From Fragum whitleyi (taxonomy: Eukaryota; Mollusca; Bivalvia; Cardiida; Cardiidae), in contig OX411546.1 in assembly GCA_948146395.1 (NCBI GenBank), positions 20,167,158 to 20,231,157 on the forward strand: DNA of 64,000 bases, written 5' to 3'. Of the stretch, positions 11,596 to 22,439 are shown piece by piece. A program made the translations under genes and the position numbers. The notes beneath the pieces are model-generated. The model saw nothing but the letters and a program-made list of their open reading frames with translations. It was not told the origin of the DNA and did no database searches. The first letter of the stretch is position 1; every line of letters starts with the position of its first letter.

Positions 11596-12140
11596 CGGAA
11601 TAATTATCTATTTCTAAAGAAAAGCTGGGCTAAAACTGGGTATTATGAGGAATCATGACTGTTATAACCATATTTCATTAACCTTCATCATGCGTTTAAC
11701 GATTTTTTTTATTATTTATTTTTATATATTTATATTTATTTTTTTTTTTTTTTCATTATTTTTTCAAAACTTTGGCAGACACTGCAGACTAGGATCAGCC
11801 TGCACAGACGTGCAGACTGATCTTAGTCTACGTTGCCTGCCTTCTACTAAATTATTGTTGGAGAATACTGAACCAGGCAAGCTGAAATGGCTGGAAAGTG
11901 GCGAATTTGTTTTACATAAAAATTAAATGCAGCAGGGATAAAGATAGGAAATATAGACATTACATAATAAAACACAGAGAATCTCAAACGGATAAAAAAG
12001 AATTTGGAATATTTCATGTAATCACACAAACGCCGACTTGAATTAGAAAATAATTTACGTTAAATTGACTGTGAGTTAGATACCATGTTCCTCTCAGGAT
12101 TGACAGAAAGAACATCAGTCAAAATCTACATGAACTTATA
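11596..12140. repeat. Intergenic DNA holding hairpin MITE family J, copy 1 (11786-11829)
   Basis: From 11786 to 11829 there is a strong palindrome: AGACTAGGATCAGCCTGCAC, a short loop, then GTGCAGACTGATCTTAGTCT. The same plan recurs at 16850-16894, and part of it at about 55148-55172. The flanks are T-rich (11706-11755) and AT-rich without a gene. Confidence 0.65.
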
Positions 12141-12185
12141 CAACAACCCTGCGCTCAGGATGATAAAACGATGCAAACTGTTTAC

Positions 12186-12700
12186 AGATTATACCCCGTT
12201 TTGCACGTAAACCTGCGTGCAAAGCAGGATATAATTTGCAAGCAGTTTGCGCAGTTATGTCATCCTTAAATCAGGGTGAGTGTTACATTACAGAGTGGCT
12301 AAATGAAACGATTGTTTAAATCGAGGATTGACACAGCCCTACATTCAGGATTACAAAAGGTTTACCAATGTTTTTAAATGATACCCGGCTTTACACGTCA
12401 GCCCACGTACAAAGCAGGATATCATTCCTTTAAAAGTAGGTCGAAAATGTTTTTATCTTTTTTTATCTTTTATGAAAAAAAAACAAAAAAAAACACATGC
12501 GTTTAGGATAACAAACGTTTGTAAAGTTTACCAATTTTTGGTATAAATTTCACAAACGTTTACAGCTTACACATACACTGGTAAGCAGCACTGAGTGTAC
12601 AGATTAACCAATCTTGAGTTTACTATACAAAAACGCTTGCATACGTTTTAAAAATAATACCCCTCGAGTCCACGTGCAAAGCGGGATATCATTTCGTTAA
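12186..12700 (+). repeat. Three tandem-spaced copies of hairpin repeat K
   Basis: Three palindromic units: about 12190-12235, 12378-12425 and 12650-12695. Each pairs an ATACCCxGyTTxxACGT arm with an ACGTxCAAAGCxGGATAT arm; the left arm of the third is decayed. A single arm also occurs near 2600. Spacing is about 190 and 270 bp and the flanks share CAGGAT and TTTACCAA words, so longer units may have been duplicated. Confidence 0.6.
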
Positions 12701-12749
12701 CGTTTCGCTATTGTTTCATCGCATTCGGAGTCGCCGTTAATATTGACCA

Positions 12750-12800
12750 CAGTCAAAGCACAATTGGTAGCGCGTCTGACTTCTAATCATGACCAGAGCT
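12750..12800 (+). other. tRNA-like relic (possible Arg-TCT-like D arm and anticodon arm)
   Basis: CACAATTGGTAGCGCGTCTGAC followed by TTCTAATCA resembles the D arm and anticodon loop of a tRNA with TCT anticodon. The acceptor and T arms are not found, so this is a relic or SINE head at best. Confidence 0.3.
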
Positions 12801-13092
12801 GGGTGTAATTTTTAAACACTTCGCACTATATTTTACTTCCTGAAATCATGGCCGGTGTAGAGATCGAAAAAGCTAGATTTTAATATTTTGCATTAATCTT
12901 TGACCATGAAGCAAATTTGTATTAAAACAGCCTGTACTTGACATTTCCAACAATTGCAAATGTTCATCTGTCTTTACTATGCGTCTTGTAGAAAGATAAT
13001 GTCTCAAAGCGTATTTGGACGGTCAAGCAATTATCTATTTACTTTTGTAAATGTAATTCTCGCAGATGTAAAATTGTTCGAAACTTCAGAAA

Positions 13093-13096
<4 letters not shown>

Positions 13097-13127
<31 letters not shown>

Positions 13128-13156
13128 TCTCTCTTCTCTTCTCTCTCGCTCTACAG

Positions 13157-13207
<51 letters not shown>

Positions 13208-13703
13208 ACACACTCTCTCTCTACACACTCTCTCTCCTCTCTACCCTCTCTTTCTCTCGCTCAACACACTCTCTCGCTCTTTACCTTCACTTTCTTTCTC
13301 TTTCGCGCCTTTTCTCTCCCACTCTTCACTCCCTCTCTCGCTCTTTACCTTCACTTTCTTTCTCTCTCGCTCGCTCTACCACACTCTCTCCCTTACTCGC
13401 TCTACTTGTCTCTCTCTCTACACTCTCTTTCTTTCTTCACTCACTATCTGCGCACTCTATCTCTCTACACTCTCTCTCAACACTCTCTCTCTCCACTCTC
13501 TCTCTCTACTCTATCTACACACTCTCTCTATCACTCTACACACTCTCGCTCTTCTACACTCTCTTTCCCTCTTCACACACTGTCTCTAAACACTCCTACT
13601 CCTCTCTCTCTCGCTCAACATTCTCTCTCTTTCTCGCTCTTCACCTTCACTTTCTCTCTCTCTCTTTACCTTCACTTTCTTTCTTTCTCTCTCTCTCGCT
13701 CGC

Positions 13704-13745
<42 letters not shown>
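13097..13745 (+). repeat. CT-rich microsatellite tract, about 650 bp
   Basis: Nearly pure CT with interspersed CACT, TTTCT and CTACACTC words; the purest blocks are at about 13160-13200 and 13700-13745. The long Ser/Leu-rich frames here are artefacts of the repeat. Confidence 0.95.
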
Positions 13746-13746
<1 letters not shown>

Positions 13747-15410
13747 ACTTAAAGGGGACAAGAAGAACACACATACAATTTTAAATGCTGAACCAACATA
13801 ATTGTATTCCGTCTCCTGTAGTAGTCCTCTTTTCGAGAGACAATACATTCATATGATGATTTAGAGGGAAAGAGAGAGAGTGGGGGTAAGACAGAGGAAT
13901 GCCCATCGGGCACTCACTCGAAAAAAGTGCATTCGGACAATGAACGCACTTGAGAGGCTTTTCAGCACTGATTAAAGTGGAAAAAGCTGGACTTTTATTT
14001 GGAATTTGTAAATCTTTGTTCTGTCTTTTGATGATGAATATTTAATAAGTTCTCTCTTAAAGATATGTAGTAAAAAACGCTAACATGTATTTCATTTGTT
14101 ATCACCATATTAACAGAGCACAATCTTAATTAAATTAATGAATACTCAATTGTCATCATCATAAATGAAAGGAAGAAATTGTCACATAGAATTGTCGTTT
14201 GTGAAAAATAGATTTCAATCTAAATGGTATAGTTTAACTACAAAGTCTGATATAATCAGCGCTTACATTGAAAAGCACAATTTTAAACTGAAGGATTAAT
14301 CCGCGGATTAGCCGTGAGGGATAAACTGTAGGACCATTCATTTCACTCCTCCAAAATTTTGCCCTATTAGTAGAGAGTTCGATCCCGGGGAAATGCTAGC
14401 TTGTATTTTTTTGTTGTTGTTGTTGTTGTTTTTTTTTTATTATTTTTTTATTTTGCCCTATTTAGACAGAAGAGTCGCTGACAGACTTGCTGGTGTCTGG
14501 AATAAGACAAAAGACAATTAACGAAAGAAGACAAGATAATGAAAATTAGTTTTTGCAGTAACATGTACGAGTATATCATAAATGGGAAATTTTCTTTGTT
14601 TCAGATCGTCTTTTTATAATTCACTTTAAAAGATCTGTAACTAAATGTTTTCACGAACAAATAAGTTACATTGAAAAAAAATCCATTTGAATGACTTCAT
14701 ATAATAATGGCTTGAAGTAAAGCATGGCTTGAAGTTAAGCTTTTCGAAATAAGAATTACCAATGAAATATGTGGGACTGAAAAAATGGAACCAACCCTAT
14801 TATGACCACCCCTAAATTGCAAATCAATTCAAGACCAGGTAAGTTATCATTACATTCGTGCACTAATTGATACTTTCTCTTGCATTATGCAACGAGTATG
14901 TTTCTTTGAAAGTCGACCACTAATTTCAAAACTCGTAGCAAAAAATCATGGTGACCAAAACGCTTTTAAGGTAATGGACCCGTAATAGTTCCGCAATATT
15001 TCGGAACGCAAGAACTTTCACAATGTTGACCGAGGTTTCCCTAATGAAAATCATTAGGGATTCTCGGTTTACACTGGTAAAATTCATTACTTCCGAAACG
15101 TTGCGAATCTATTACCATTCCACTACTTTAAAGTAACACTACAAAATTTAAAAGAAAAATGAAATCTTCAAGGATTTTTCTCAAATTTTTAGTTATACTT
15201 TTAGAATAGAGTGAGAAATTTTAACTTGCAGTCCATGGCTACCTTCAATTTGGTTAATACTCTGTAGCGCCTTTCCATTCTGAACGACGGCTCAGCACCT
15301 TATTATCATCGAAGGCACGAGTATTATTTGTATTACACATGGGAATATCGAATGCAGCTGAATCTTACGAAGCTATTAAACATTCTCAACATTTTTAGAA
15401 AGATATGCTA
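13746..15410. other. Intergenic DNA, no gene recognised
   Basis: Holds a short (TTG)n/T tract at about 14409-14440 preceded by GAGTTCGATCCCGGGG (B-box-like, about 14376), and a palindromic stretch around 15000-15110 in which GTAATGGACCCGTAATAG and CTATTACCATTCC-type arms flank the centre. No coding frame was supported. Confidence 0.5.
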
Positions 15411-15840
15411 TACAGTTAGTTACATTGTGAAATTGACATTCACCTTAATCAAAACCATTCTAATTCGCTCACTCAGCACTCCATTCATTCATTCCAAACA
15501 TTCACTAAAACATTCAAAAAAGCTTAAACCCATTGTAAGATATAGAGATACAACGTCATTCATTTGATAGAGAAAAATCGCGATTTCACTGACATACTTC
15601 AAATTGTAGGCCTCTCATAAGTTCTTGAAGATAAAGAAGATATTAATAGAACCTGTATGCCTTTTTATTAAAGGGGTGTAATCAATATCGCTAATTGTGT
15701 TCATCCTGAACAAAATTTGCGATATAGGATTACCTCCCATTGAATTCACTCAAGGCTCGCTCACAACACTCATTAAATTTCATTCCTAAATCATTCCATA
15801 GTCATTCACTTTGCCAATTTTACGATGATGTTAGCCGTAA
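15411..15840 (+). mobile_element. MITE family M, copy 1
   Basis: Starts TACAGTTAGTTACATTGTGAAATTGAC-like and ends in its inverted form (TTTTACGATGATGTTAGCCGTAA). Inside, CGCTAATTGTGTTCA and TGAACAAAATTTGCG form a hairpin flanked by GGGTGTAATC and GATTACCTCCC. Many ATTC/CATTCC words are typical of the family. No coding capacity, so it would need a transposase from elsewhere. Confidence 0.75.
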
Positions 15841-17084
15841 TTTAAGCCAATAGTAAATCAAGTTACATGCCTTAATGATATCTAATTACAAACTATGACT
15901 TACGATATTTGTTACAGTAAACAACATCGTGCAACTGAAAAGGCAAATGATTTTTTTAATTAAATTGAATGAGTGTGACGATTTATGGAATTTTTGGATA
16001 GCCCTCTTAAATATGAAAAGCATATTTAGGGAATTTTTTACCTTTATTAAGAGAGAATGCAAATCGATCTACTGACGAAGACGCTACTTGCTTAAGTAAC
16101 ATATTCAGATAAATATAAAATGTCAGGGATTAGAAAAATATTAGAACATCAGTGAATCAAGATTTATTCTCGATGGATAGAAGCGGGAATTGTAAAAATG
16201 TGCACTATTTACAATATTAAAAGTGTAGTTACGACATTTTCCTTGCCTACTGATCAAACGATATTTTGGTTCATCTGATGGTGAAATTCAGAAATTCAGG
16301 GGAGAACCCCTTTCCCCAACTATAGATCCGCACAAATATGTTGAGCCCGTTTGAGTCGTTTGAAATTCGCATATATACACTAAGAGGAAAAAAATCTTCT
16401 GAAGACGATTCCAATGAGATATTGCAACGCGGAATCTAACAATAGATGAAAAAACCAGTTAGGATTTATGATTTTGACTTACGATCATTTTTTCGTAAGA
16501 AGGTTAGTAAAACGGACCCGGTCTTATATTCTATCTGAAGTCAAAGATAGAGATTTCCTCTTTACGATTCTTTACGGTTTAGATTTTTTTTTTCACTCAA
16601 AATTCGGCTTTATCGGCAAAACGTATATTTTATCAGTATAGATTATATCGTTCCTAAGGAATCGTACTTCATTTCTTCATTCCATTTTTACAAAAAAACA
16701 TATGAGCCTGTGCGTGACATTTACGACAATCTCAAACCTACGCGAGGTACAAAATTTGAGTAGCGTTGACAACGACACAAAACAAAAATAATATCTGCTA
16801 ACCGCATGAAGATGGATTAAGACCTTACCCATCTATATAACACATAAGGAAGATTCTGGTCAGACTGTGCGGCTGCACAGGCTGGCCAGAATCTTAGCTT
16901 TGCACACATTTGAAATTGTTGGAAATGTCACGCACTGGCTCATATGGTAATAACGTAGCGACCAGTACACAAAAACACTGTTGCAAACACAACGTGGTGC
17001 ATACTATTGAATTTTTAAAGTAAAAATGGCGAAATTTCGAAAGAAGGGGGGGCCTCTGATTCGAGATGGAGAAGGTTTAAGTCC
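15841..17084. other. Intergenic DNA with hairpin J copy 2 (16850-16894)
   Basis: The hairpin pairs AAGATTCTGGTCAGACTGTGC with GCACAGGCTGGCCAGAATCTT around a GGCT loop; it is related to the one at 11786. The rest is AT-rich with no supported gene. Confidence 0.6.
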
Positions 17085-17516
17085 TACAGCTAGTAACATT
17101 GTGAAATTGACTCTCATTCCAATCGAATACATTCTAGGTCGCCCACTCAACGCTCCATTAGAGCATTCCAAACACTCACTCAAACAGTTGAAAAAAATGT
17201 TCAAGTTGAAAAAAAGATTTATCAACAACTTAATTCAAAACAAAAAATTGCAAGAAAAAAATCATTGATTTAATAGACTCTATTGATTTTTGAGGCATCT
17301 GATTGTTTCGTAAAGACATACTCAGCTATTTATAGAACCTGTATGCATATTGTAATAAAGGGAGATGAATGAATATCGCTAATTTTGTTCATCGTGAACA
17401 AAATTAGCGATATTGGATTATCTCCCTTTAATTTCTTTCAAAACTCACTCATCGCTCTCAATCAATTTTATTCTAAAATCATTTTATTGTCAATTTCGAG
17501 ATGTTACTAACTGTAA
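17085..17516 (+). mobile_element. MITE family M, copy 2
   Basis: Left end TACAGCTAGTAACATTGTGA, right end in inverted form ending ACTAACTGTA. The central hairpin is ATATCGCTAATTTTGTTCA / TGAACAAAATTAGCGATAT, perfect over 19 bp. Same orientation as copy 1. Confidence 0.8.
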
Positions 17517-17587
17517 ATTGTGACTCCTATCTGATGTCACATAGCCCACTTTCTGATAAATTTCTGGAGAATATCTCTATCAGATTA

Positions 17588-17789
17588 TAAGAGGAGAGAG
17601 AGAGAGGGAGAGAGAGAGAAAGAAAGAGAGAGAGAGAGGGGGAGAGATGTGAGAGACAGACAGACAGAGAGAAAGTGGGAGGTAGAAGAAGAGGGAGAGA
17701 GAGAGACAGAGGAGGAGGAGATATATATATATATAGAGAGAGAGAGAGATGAGAGAGAAGAGAGAGACAGACAGATAGAGAGAGGGGAG
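17588..17789 (+). repeat. GA-rich microsatellite tract
   Basis: About 200 bp of GAGA with GACA, GGAG and a short (AT)n block at about 17721-17733. The minus-strand Ser/Leu frame is an artefact. Confidence 0.95.
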
Positions 17790-17931
17790 GCTACGTTATA
17801 GCCGCATCTTGCAACATTCCTTGCCAGTGCTTTGCGTTTCCGATTACATGTATGTCTTTTGCACGTCATCTAGAACACTTTGTTTTTTAGCAAGCTACGC
17901 TTAAACCGGATTATATGCAAAATAGAAGAGC

Positions 17932-18368
17932 TACGGTTAAAAATATCTTGAAATTGACTCTAATTCCGATCAAAATCATCCTAAACCATTCACTCAGCGC
18001 TGTTTTCATTCATTCCAAACACACACTCGAAACGATCGTAAACGCTCCGAAATCACAAAAAGACATTTAAAAATCGTTCAAAAGGACTAATTTCTAATTC
18101 AAATCGATCGAATTGTTCTATGATTTTATTGGATGGTGTGGCGTTGAAAATGTCTGATCGGTCCGCGAAAACACATAAATAGATAAGTACGTACATTTTT
18201 GAAAGGGAGGTAGTAAATACTGCTAATTTTGTTCATCTTGAACAAAATTAGCAATATCGGATTACCTCCCTTTAATTTCACTGAAAACTCGTCAACAATA
18301 TCATTTAAAGTCATTCCAAAATTATTCCAAAACAATCATCATGTCAATTTCTCGATGTTGTTAACTAT
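17932..18368 (+). mobile_element. MITE family M, copy 3
   Basis: Left end TACGGTTAAAAATATCTTGA, right end CAATTTCTCGATGTTGTTAACTA-like. Central hairpin TGCTAATTTTGTTCA / TGAACAAAATTAGCA, flanked by GGGAGGTA and TACCTCCC. Also holds the family words GATTTTATTGGATGGTGTGG and GTCTGATCGGTCC. Confidence 0.8.
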
Positions 18369-18607
18369 TATTTATGAATAATTGTAATGCTCAATGTCTG
18401 TAATAAACTTATGTTCTGTTCTGTTATTTATAAATAATTGACAAAGATACAGAACAATACATTTTCAAATGGTGTTTTGAATTCATACATTGTTGTATAA
18501 AAACAAAACCTGTTACCTTGTTATTGAGTTGTATATGAATTGTAAATGAAGTGGAGACATAATCGAGGGACAATACTGTAAGTCGATTCCTTATCTAAAA
18601 CTTGTCG

Positions 18608-19382
18608 TTCTGTTAAAAATATCGTGAAATTGACACTCAATCCAATCAAAATTATTCTAAACCATTCACTCGGCCCTCCATTCATTCATTCATTCATTCA
18701 TTCCGAACACACACTCAAATCGATCGTAAACGCACCGAAATCACATAAAAACATTTAACAGTTAATGGTTAATCGTTAATAGGGCTAATATTTAATTCAA
18801 ATCGATGTGTGTGTATTTCCGTTTATTTATCGTCGCTACCGTAGCACATGCCCATATGAGCGACGCCCCCAGAAGACGGTTAGTTGTTATAGGGGATAGT
18901 GCAAGGATACATGACGAAACTACTGCTGAGATCCGCCATGGTTCTTTAACGTGCTCGGTGTAAAGCACCGTCTCACAGGGCCTCGGTTTAACGTCTCATC
19001 CGAAAGACAATTAGTTTTGTTAGTGTACCAGCCCGGGAATCGAACCCACGCGATCGAACTTCAATGGTTTTGAAGTCCGGTGCTCTACCAACTGAGCTAA
19101 TCGGGCTGGCTTCAAATCGATCGAATTGTTCTATGATTTTATTGGATGGTGTGGCTTTAAAGTGTCTGATCGGTCCACGAAGACACACAAATAGATAAGT
19201 AGGCACATTTTTGAAAGGGAGGTAATAAATATTCCTAATTTCGTTCGTCTTGAACAAAATTAGCAATATTGGATTACCTCTCTTTAATTTTAACTCAAAA
19301 CTCGCTCCACGCCATCATTCAATTTTCCAAAATCATTCCGAATTGAAGAGTTTTGTCAATTTCACGATGTTGTTAATTGTAA
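18608..19382 (+). mobile_element. MITE family M, copy 4, interrupted by a SINE
   Basis: Ends TTCTGTTAAAAATATCGTGA and CAATTTCACGATGTTGTTAA. It reads like copy 3 up to TTCAAATCGAT at 18796-18806, where 304 bp are inserted; the family sequence then resumes after a second TTCAAATCGAT at 19111-19121. Without the insert it is about 460 bp, the family's usual size. Confidence 0.85.
18807..19110 (-). mobile_element. tRNA-derived SINE with 11-bp target duplication
   Basis: Flanked by an exact 11-bp duplication, TTCAAATCGAT. On the minus strand its 5' part (19107 to 19031) is tRNA-like: GCCCGATTAGCTCAGTTGG (A-box region), an anticodon-like loop CTTCAAA, and GGGTTCGATTCCCGGGC (B box). The anticodon stem and the T/acceptor stems do not pair fully, so it is a SINE head and not a working tRNA. 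The body includes CGTTAAACCGAGGCCC on the minus strand. A 5'-truncated relative is at 56183-56249. Such elements are made by pol III and moved by LINE enzymes; a duplication of this length is normal for that. Confidence 0.85.
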
Positions 19383-19931
19383 TCAAAGTGATGTTGGTGG
19401 CACGTAGGACCCCAAGCCATGGGGCTTCGGGGTTTGATCCTAGGTCGAAGCTATTTTAAATAATCGTAAACTTATGTGGGATAAGTAGTTAGGAACTTTA
19501 TCAGTTAATAACATATTGAACAGTTGAATGATTTTAGAAAAATTTTAAGTGAGTGTGTGGAACCAGTTTTAGACGATATTCAAGGGAAAGAAAATATCGT
19601 TAAATTCGTCCTTTGAAATCAAACTTTTCGTATCTCCGTGTTTTTTTACGATCCAATTAGGCGCATGCAATCAGCCAATAAAATCGTGGAATATATTTTA
19701 TCAATATGAATGTAATGCTGAGCATTTTGAACGATTTCCGCGTTCAAATCCTTTGAGATACTTTAATTGGGTTCTATTAAAAAAACATTTAGAGTATTTT
19801 CTTAAATCACGAAGGAATAACATAATGATATAATAATCAGGATGTTTGAATATGTGAAAAAAACACGTTAGGAACGATTTGTGTGATCAGCAACAATGCA
19901 ATGAATAAAGCGATGAAAAAGCGATTTAGTA
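19383..19931. repeat. Degenerate MITE M relative (about 19520-19790), no gene
   Basis: The words CAGTTAATAACATATTGAAC, GTGAGTGTGTGGAACC, CCAATAAAATCGTGGAAT and GAACGATTTCCG follow, in order, the reverse-strand layout of family M seen at 26837-27200, but the central hairpin is lost. No coding frame was supported in the stretch. Confidence 0.4.
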
Positions 19932-20100
19932 GAGGATAATTGTTTGTTTCAGTGTAAGATCGATTTATATTTTATTGAGTGAACAACAAAAGCTTTATTT
20001 TCACGAGTGGCAGAGCCACGAGTGAAAATATAGCTGTTATTGTTCACGAAATGAAATATTAATCGATCTTACACGAAAAAACAAACGATTATTCTATTTC
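19932..20100. repeat. Imperfect palindrome, about 169 bp
   Basis: Arms ATAATTGTTTGTTTCAGTGT...AAGATCGATTTATA and their inverted partner (TTAATCGATCTTACAC...AACAAACGATTAT) face each other across a centre near 20016, where TTTTCACGAGTGGC and GCCACGAGTGAAAA lie. The dyad GGCAGAGCC is at the centre and reappears in inverted form (GGCTCTGCC) in the palindrome at 20.49 kb. Confidence 0.7.
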
Positions 20101-20384
20101 TTTAATGCAAATTGAGACAAAATGAGAAATTTCTAGGGCATCTTTTCGTAAAACGCGTCATTTTACGCGTGATTACTATGCAACGTTCATTGTGACGTCA
20201 CTTATTTCGCCCCGCATAGATGACGTCAGATAGGGTGAAATGTACAAAAGCAGGGTATAAAATTTTGATAATTTCACTGCTTTTGCGGTGAGATTATAAA
20301 GTGATAATCTACCAATATTTCTCGATAAACCACCGAAAAGCATCGAAGAAAATGGTTTTAATCGAAGAGCCAGTTTCACGATGT

Positions 20385-20570
20385 TTTGATATACGTAATT
20401 GGTAAGGACATATATATGATACATATTTAGTGTTTTGTAAGAGGAAAAATATCTAACGAGGTTGGGAGAATTTTTAATGGTCGAGGCTCTGCCGAGACAA
20501 TAATCAATTCTCACAACCAAGTTAGATATCTTTTTCATACAATAAACTAATTACGTATCATATTTATCTT
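20385..20570. repeat. Palindromic repeat Q, copy 1
   Basis: ATACGTAATTGGT, TTTTGTAAGAGGAAAAATATCT and AACGAGGTTGGGAGAATT face AATTCTCACAACCAAGTT, AGATATCTTTTTCATACAA and AATTACGTAT. Centre near 20478-20495 with GAGGCTCTGCCGAGAC. A relative is at 24990-25112. It lies about 300 bp upstream of the GT11-like gene, so it is inside that gene's 5' flank or intron. Confidence 0.65.
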
Positions 20571-20870
20571 ATAACCTCTATTTGTCTTCTTTTCGTCGAT
20601 GTTTCTAACTGAAATGCAAGTTTCTAAAAATAACCACATTATATATTTGTTCTAAAAATAACTATGCGATATCATAAAAAATATCATACGTGATGTTATC
20701 ACACGGATTTTTGTATAATTATAAAAAAAGTAATCAGGAACGATTTCGGCACATGTTATATCACAAATGGTAGATTATGGAGTAAAGAAATTTAGAATTA
20801 AATGAATTGCGTAATGAATTCTAGTTGTTTCATCAAATTATCTATTTTTTTCAGAATTCTTTTTGCCGCC

Positions 20871-22127
20871 ATGAACAAAGTCAGACAAAAACGCCGAATA
20901 TTCGTCCTACTATTTGTGGCAATTCTACTCTACCTTTTTACCATCACTAAGGAGAATATGAGGAATAAAAGAGACCTTGTTGATGAGTTTATAATCCCTC
21001 CTACGAAGTCAATGTTCCTTGGTGCAGAGCCTGAACTACCTATTAATGGTACAAACCATTCACAAACTAACCTCGACGGACTCGTAATTAGTAGAGAAAA
21101 TGTTGAACAACAATTTACAAATTTTCGGAACAATTTCGAAACGGGGAATGAAGTTATTGTTGAGAATCCATACTCTCTTGTCGAAAATGGTAATGGTCTA
21201 AATGAAACAGTTCATATAGAGCCTTTGGATAAAGACCAAGCATCAGACAATAAGCCATTCAGCATTTTATCTGATATTGACAGCAGCTCGGCGTACAACA
21301 ATTCGTCTCAGTCTAACTGTACACTCAGTTTCAAACAAAACCATATTCTACTGGTAGATTCCCTCGCCAATGAAACAGAACACGCACTGTTTCAATTATT
21401 TTGTGGTTTTATATTTGCCAACAGGTCCTGCTACACAATTGCCATTCATGCTGATACGGTCTGGTTTCAATGGCTTATTCATCCATTCTTTCATCTTCAT
21501 AATGTTGAACTAATTGATAAACCAGACAACTATACATACAGGCGTCTAAATATTTACAACGGAAAAGTTAGCGGAGGCAAGTTTGGATATAACTTCTCAT
21601 TATTAGACCAATGCGAAGATTTTAGGGATTTAAAAGATCACGTAGACGTTATAAGGTCATCTATTAGTATTAAGACAATGCATATTGAAACGTTAAAGGA
21701 ATACTTGGTGAATAGTGTATGGAATAGAAGTATAGCGTCCGTTTATCTAGAACAGTTTATTACACATTCGAAACAAAATATTTCTGAAGAACTGTCAATC
21801 TACAAACCATTTATCAGGAAAGCAATGACCTATCTGGAGACCAAACACCAAAATTTGACTATCATAGTAATTTGTTCCGACAAACTGAATTTATCAGATT
21901 GTCGACAAACATTTTCAAATGAAGGCTGGTTCATTTTTCCTTTCGAAGGGCGTGCGGAAGGTCTAGCAATGATATCACTCAGTGATCACGTTATTTTGAC
22001 GTCGGGTACGCTCGGTTGGCAGACAGCTTTACTCTCCGATCATAAAACTGTAATCTATAATAGAAATTTCATTCAACCACCCATATCAACGATGCTTGAC
22101 CTGCCTTATTGGACTGAGATTCAATAA
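20871..22127 (+). CDS. GT11-family (alpha-1,2-fucosyltransferase-like) type II membrane protein
   Basis: Members transfer fucose to galactose in the Golgi lumen. I start at 20871 (418 residues) because GCCGCCATGA is a strong Kozak context and a pyrimidine tract ending TTTTTTTCAG (about 20845-20854) looks like a splice acceptor just before it; an upstream in-frame ATG at 20802 would give 441 residues. Seen: short basic tail (KVRQKRR), one membrane segment (about residues 10-27, IFVLLFVAILLYLF), a stem of about 140 residues rich in N-glycosylation sites, then the catalytic region. Its last third matches GT11: ICSDKL, then GRAEGLAMISLSDHVILTSGTLGWQTALL, corresponding to the family's DxALLSxCxHxIxxxGTFGxW motif. 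The usual HxRRxD motif near the middle is not seen; SVYLEQFI is at about that place. It may therefore be inactive or divergent. The coding part is a single exon. Confidence 0.7.
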   Translation: MNKVRQKRRIFVLLFVAILLYLFTITKENMRNKRDLVDEFIIPPTKSMFLGAEPELPINGTNHSQTNLDGLVISRENVEQQFTNFRNNFETGNEVIVENPYSLVENGNGLNETVHIEPLDKDQASDNKPFSILSDIDSSSAYNNSSQSNCTLSFKQNHILLVDSLANETEHALFQLFCGFIFANRSCYTIAIHADTVWFQWLIHPFFHLHNVELIDKPDNYTYRRLNIYNGKVSGGKFGYNFSLLDQCEDFRDLKDHVDVIRSSISIKTMHIETLKEYLVNSVWNRSIASVYLEQFITHSKQNISEELSIYKPFIRKAMTYLETKHQNLTIIVICSDKLNLSDCRQTFSNEGWFIFPFEGRAEGLAMISLSDHVILTSGTLGWQTALLSDHKTVIYNRNFIQPPISTMLDLPYWTEIQ

Positions 22128-22439
22128 CATTATCAAATACTGAGTCCTCATGCTTAACTTCCTCGCAAACAAAGGGTTCTAACTCCGATTCGTTCCTTTC
22201 GAGCGAAAGGAACAAAGTGGAGTTAAAACCCTAGGCTTGCGAATATGAGCGTTGAATGACCAAAATATTTTTTATCAGATCTTTTATCTAAAACTCACAG
22301 TACTTTTAATATTTTGACACCCTAACCAATGACAAACATTTTTGTCCCAGCAAAGACGCGCACCTGCCAGTAATACCCGAAAGGGGATTTAGGCATTATA
22401 GACATGTCGAAATTTATGCATTCATCTATGCTATCTTCG
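22128..22439. repeat. 3' flank of GT11-like gene with a 58-bp hairpin (22176-22234)
   Basis: GGGTTCTAACTCCGATTCG plus TTCCTTTCG faces CGAAAGGAA plus CAAAGTGGAGTTAAAACCC around AG. It begins about 50 bp past the stop codon, so it would be in the 3' untranslated region if the transcript extends that far. No nearby AATAAA was found in this stretch. Confidence 0.6.

Noticed and set aside
12954..13801. Long Ser/Leu-rich frames
   Set aside because: They are translations of the CT microsatellite; codon content is just the repeat read in different frames.
19031..19107. Functional tRNA gene on the minus strand
   Set aside because: A and B boxes are present, but the anticodon stem and the acceptor/T stems do not pair, and it is the head of a SINE with target duplications.
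20802..20870. Upstream ATG of the GT11-like gene as the true start
   Set aside because: The context is poor, the extra 23 residues would put a second hydrophobic stretch before the basic tail, and a splice-acceptor-like tract lies between it and the better ATG at 20871.
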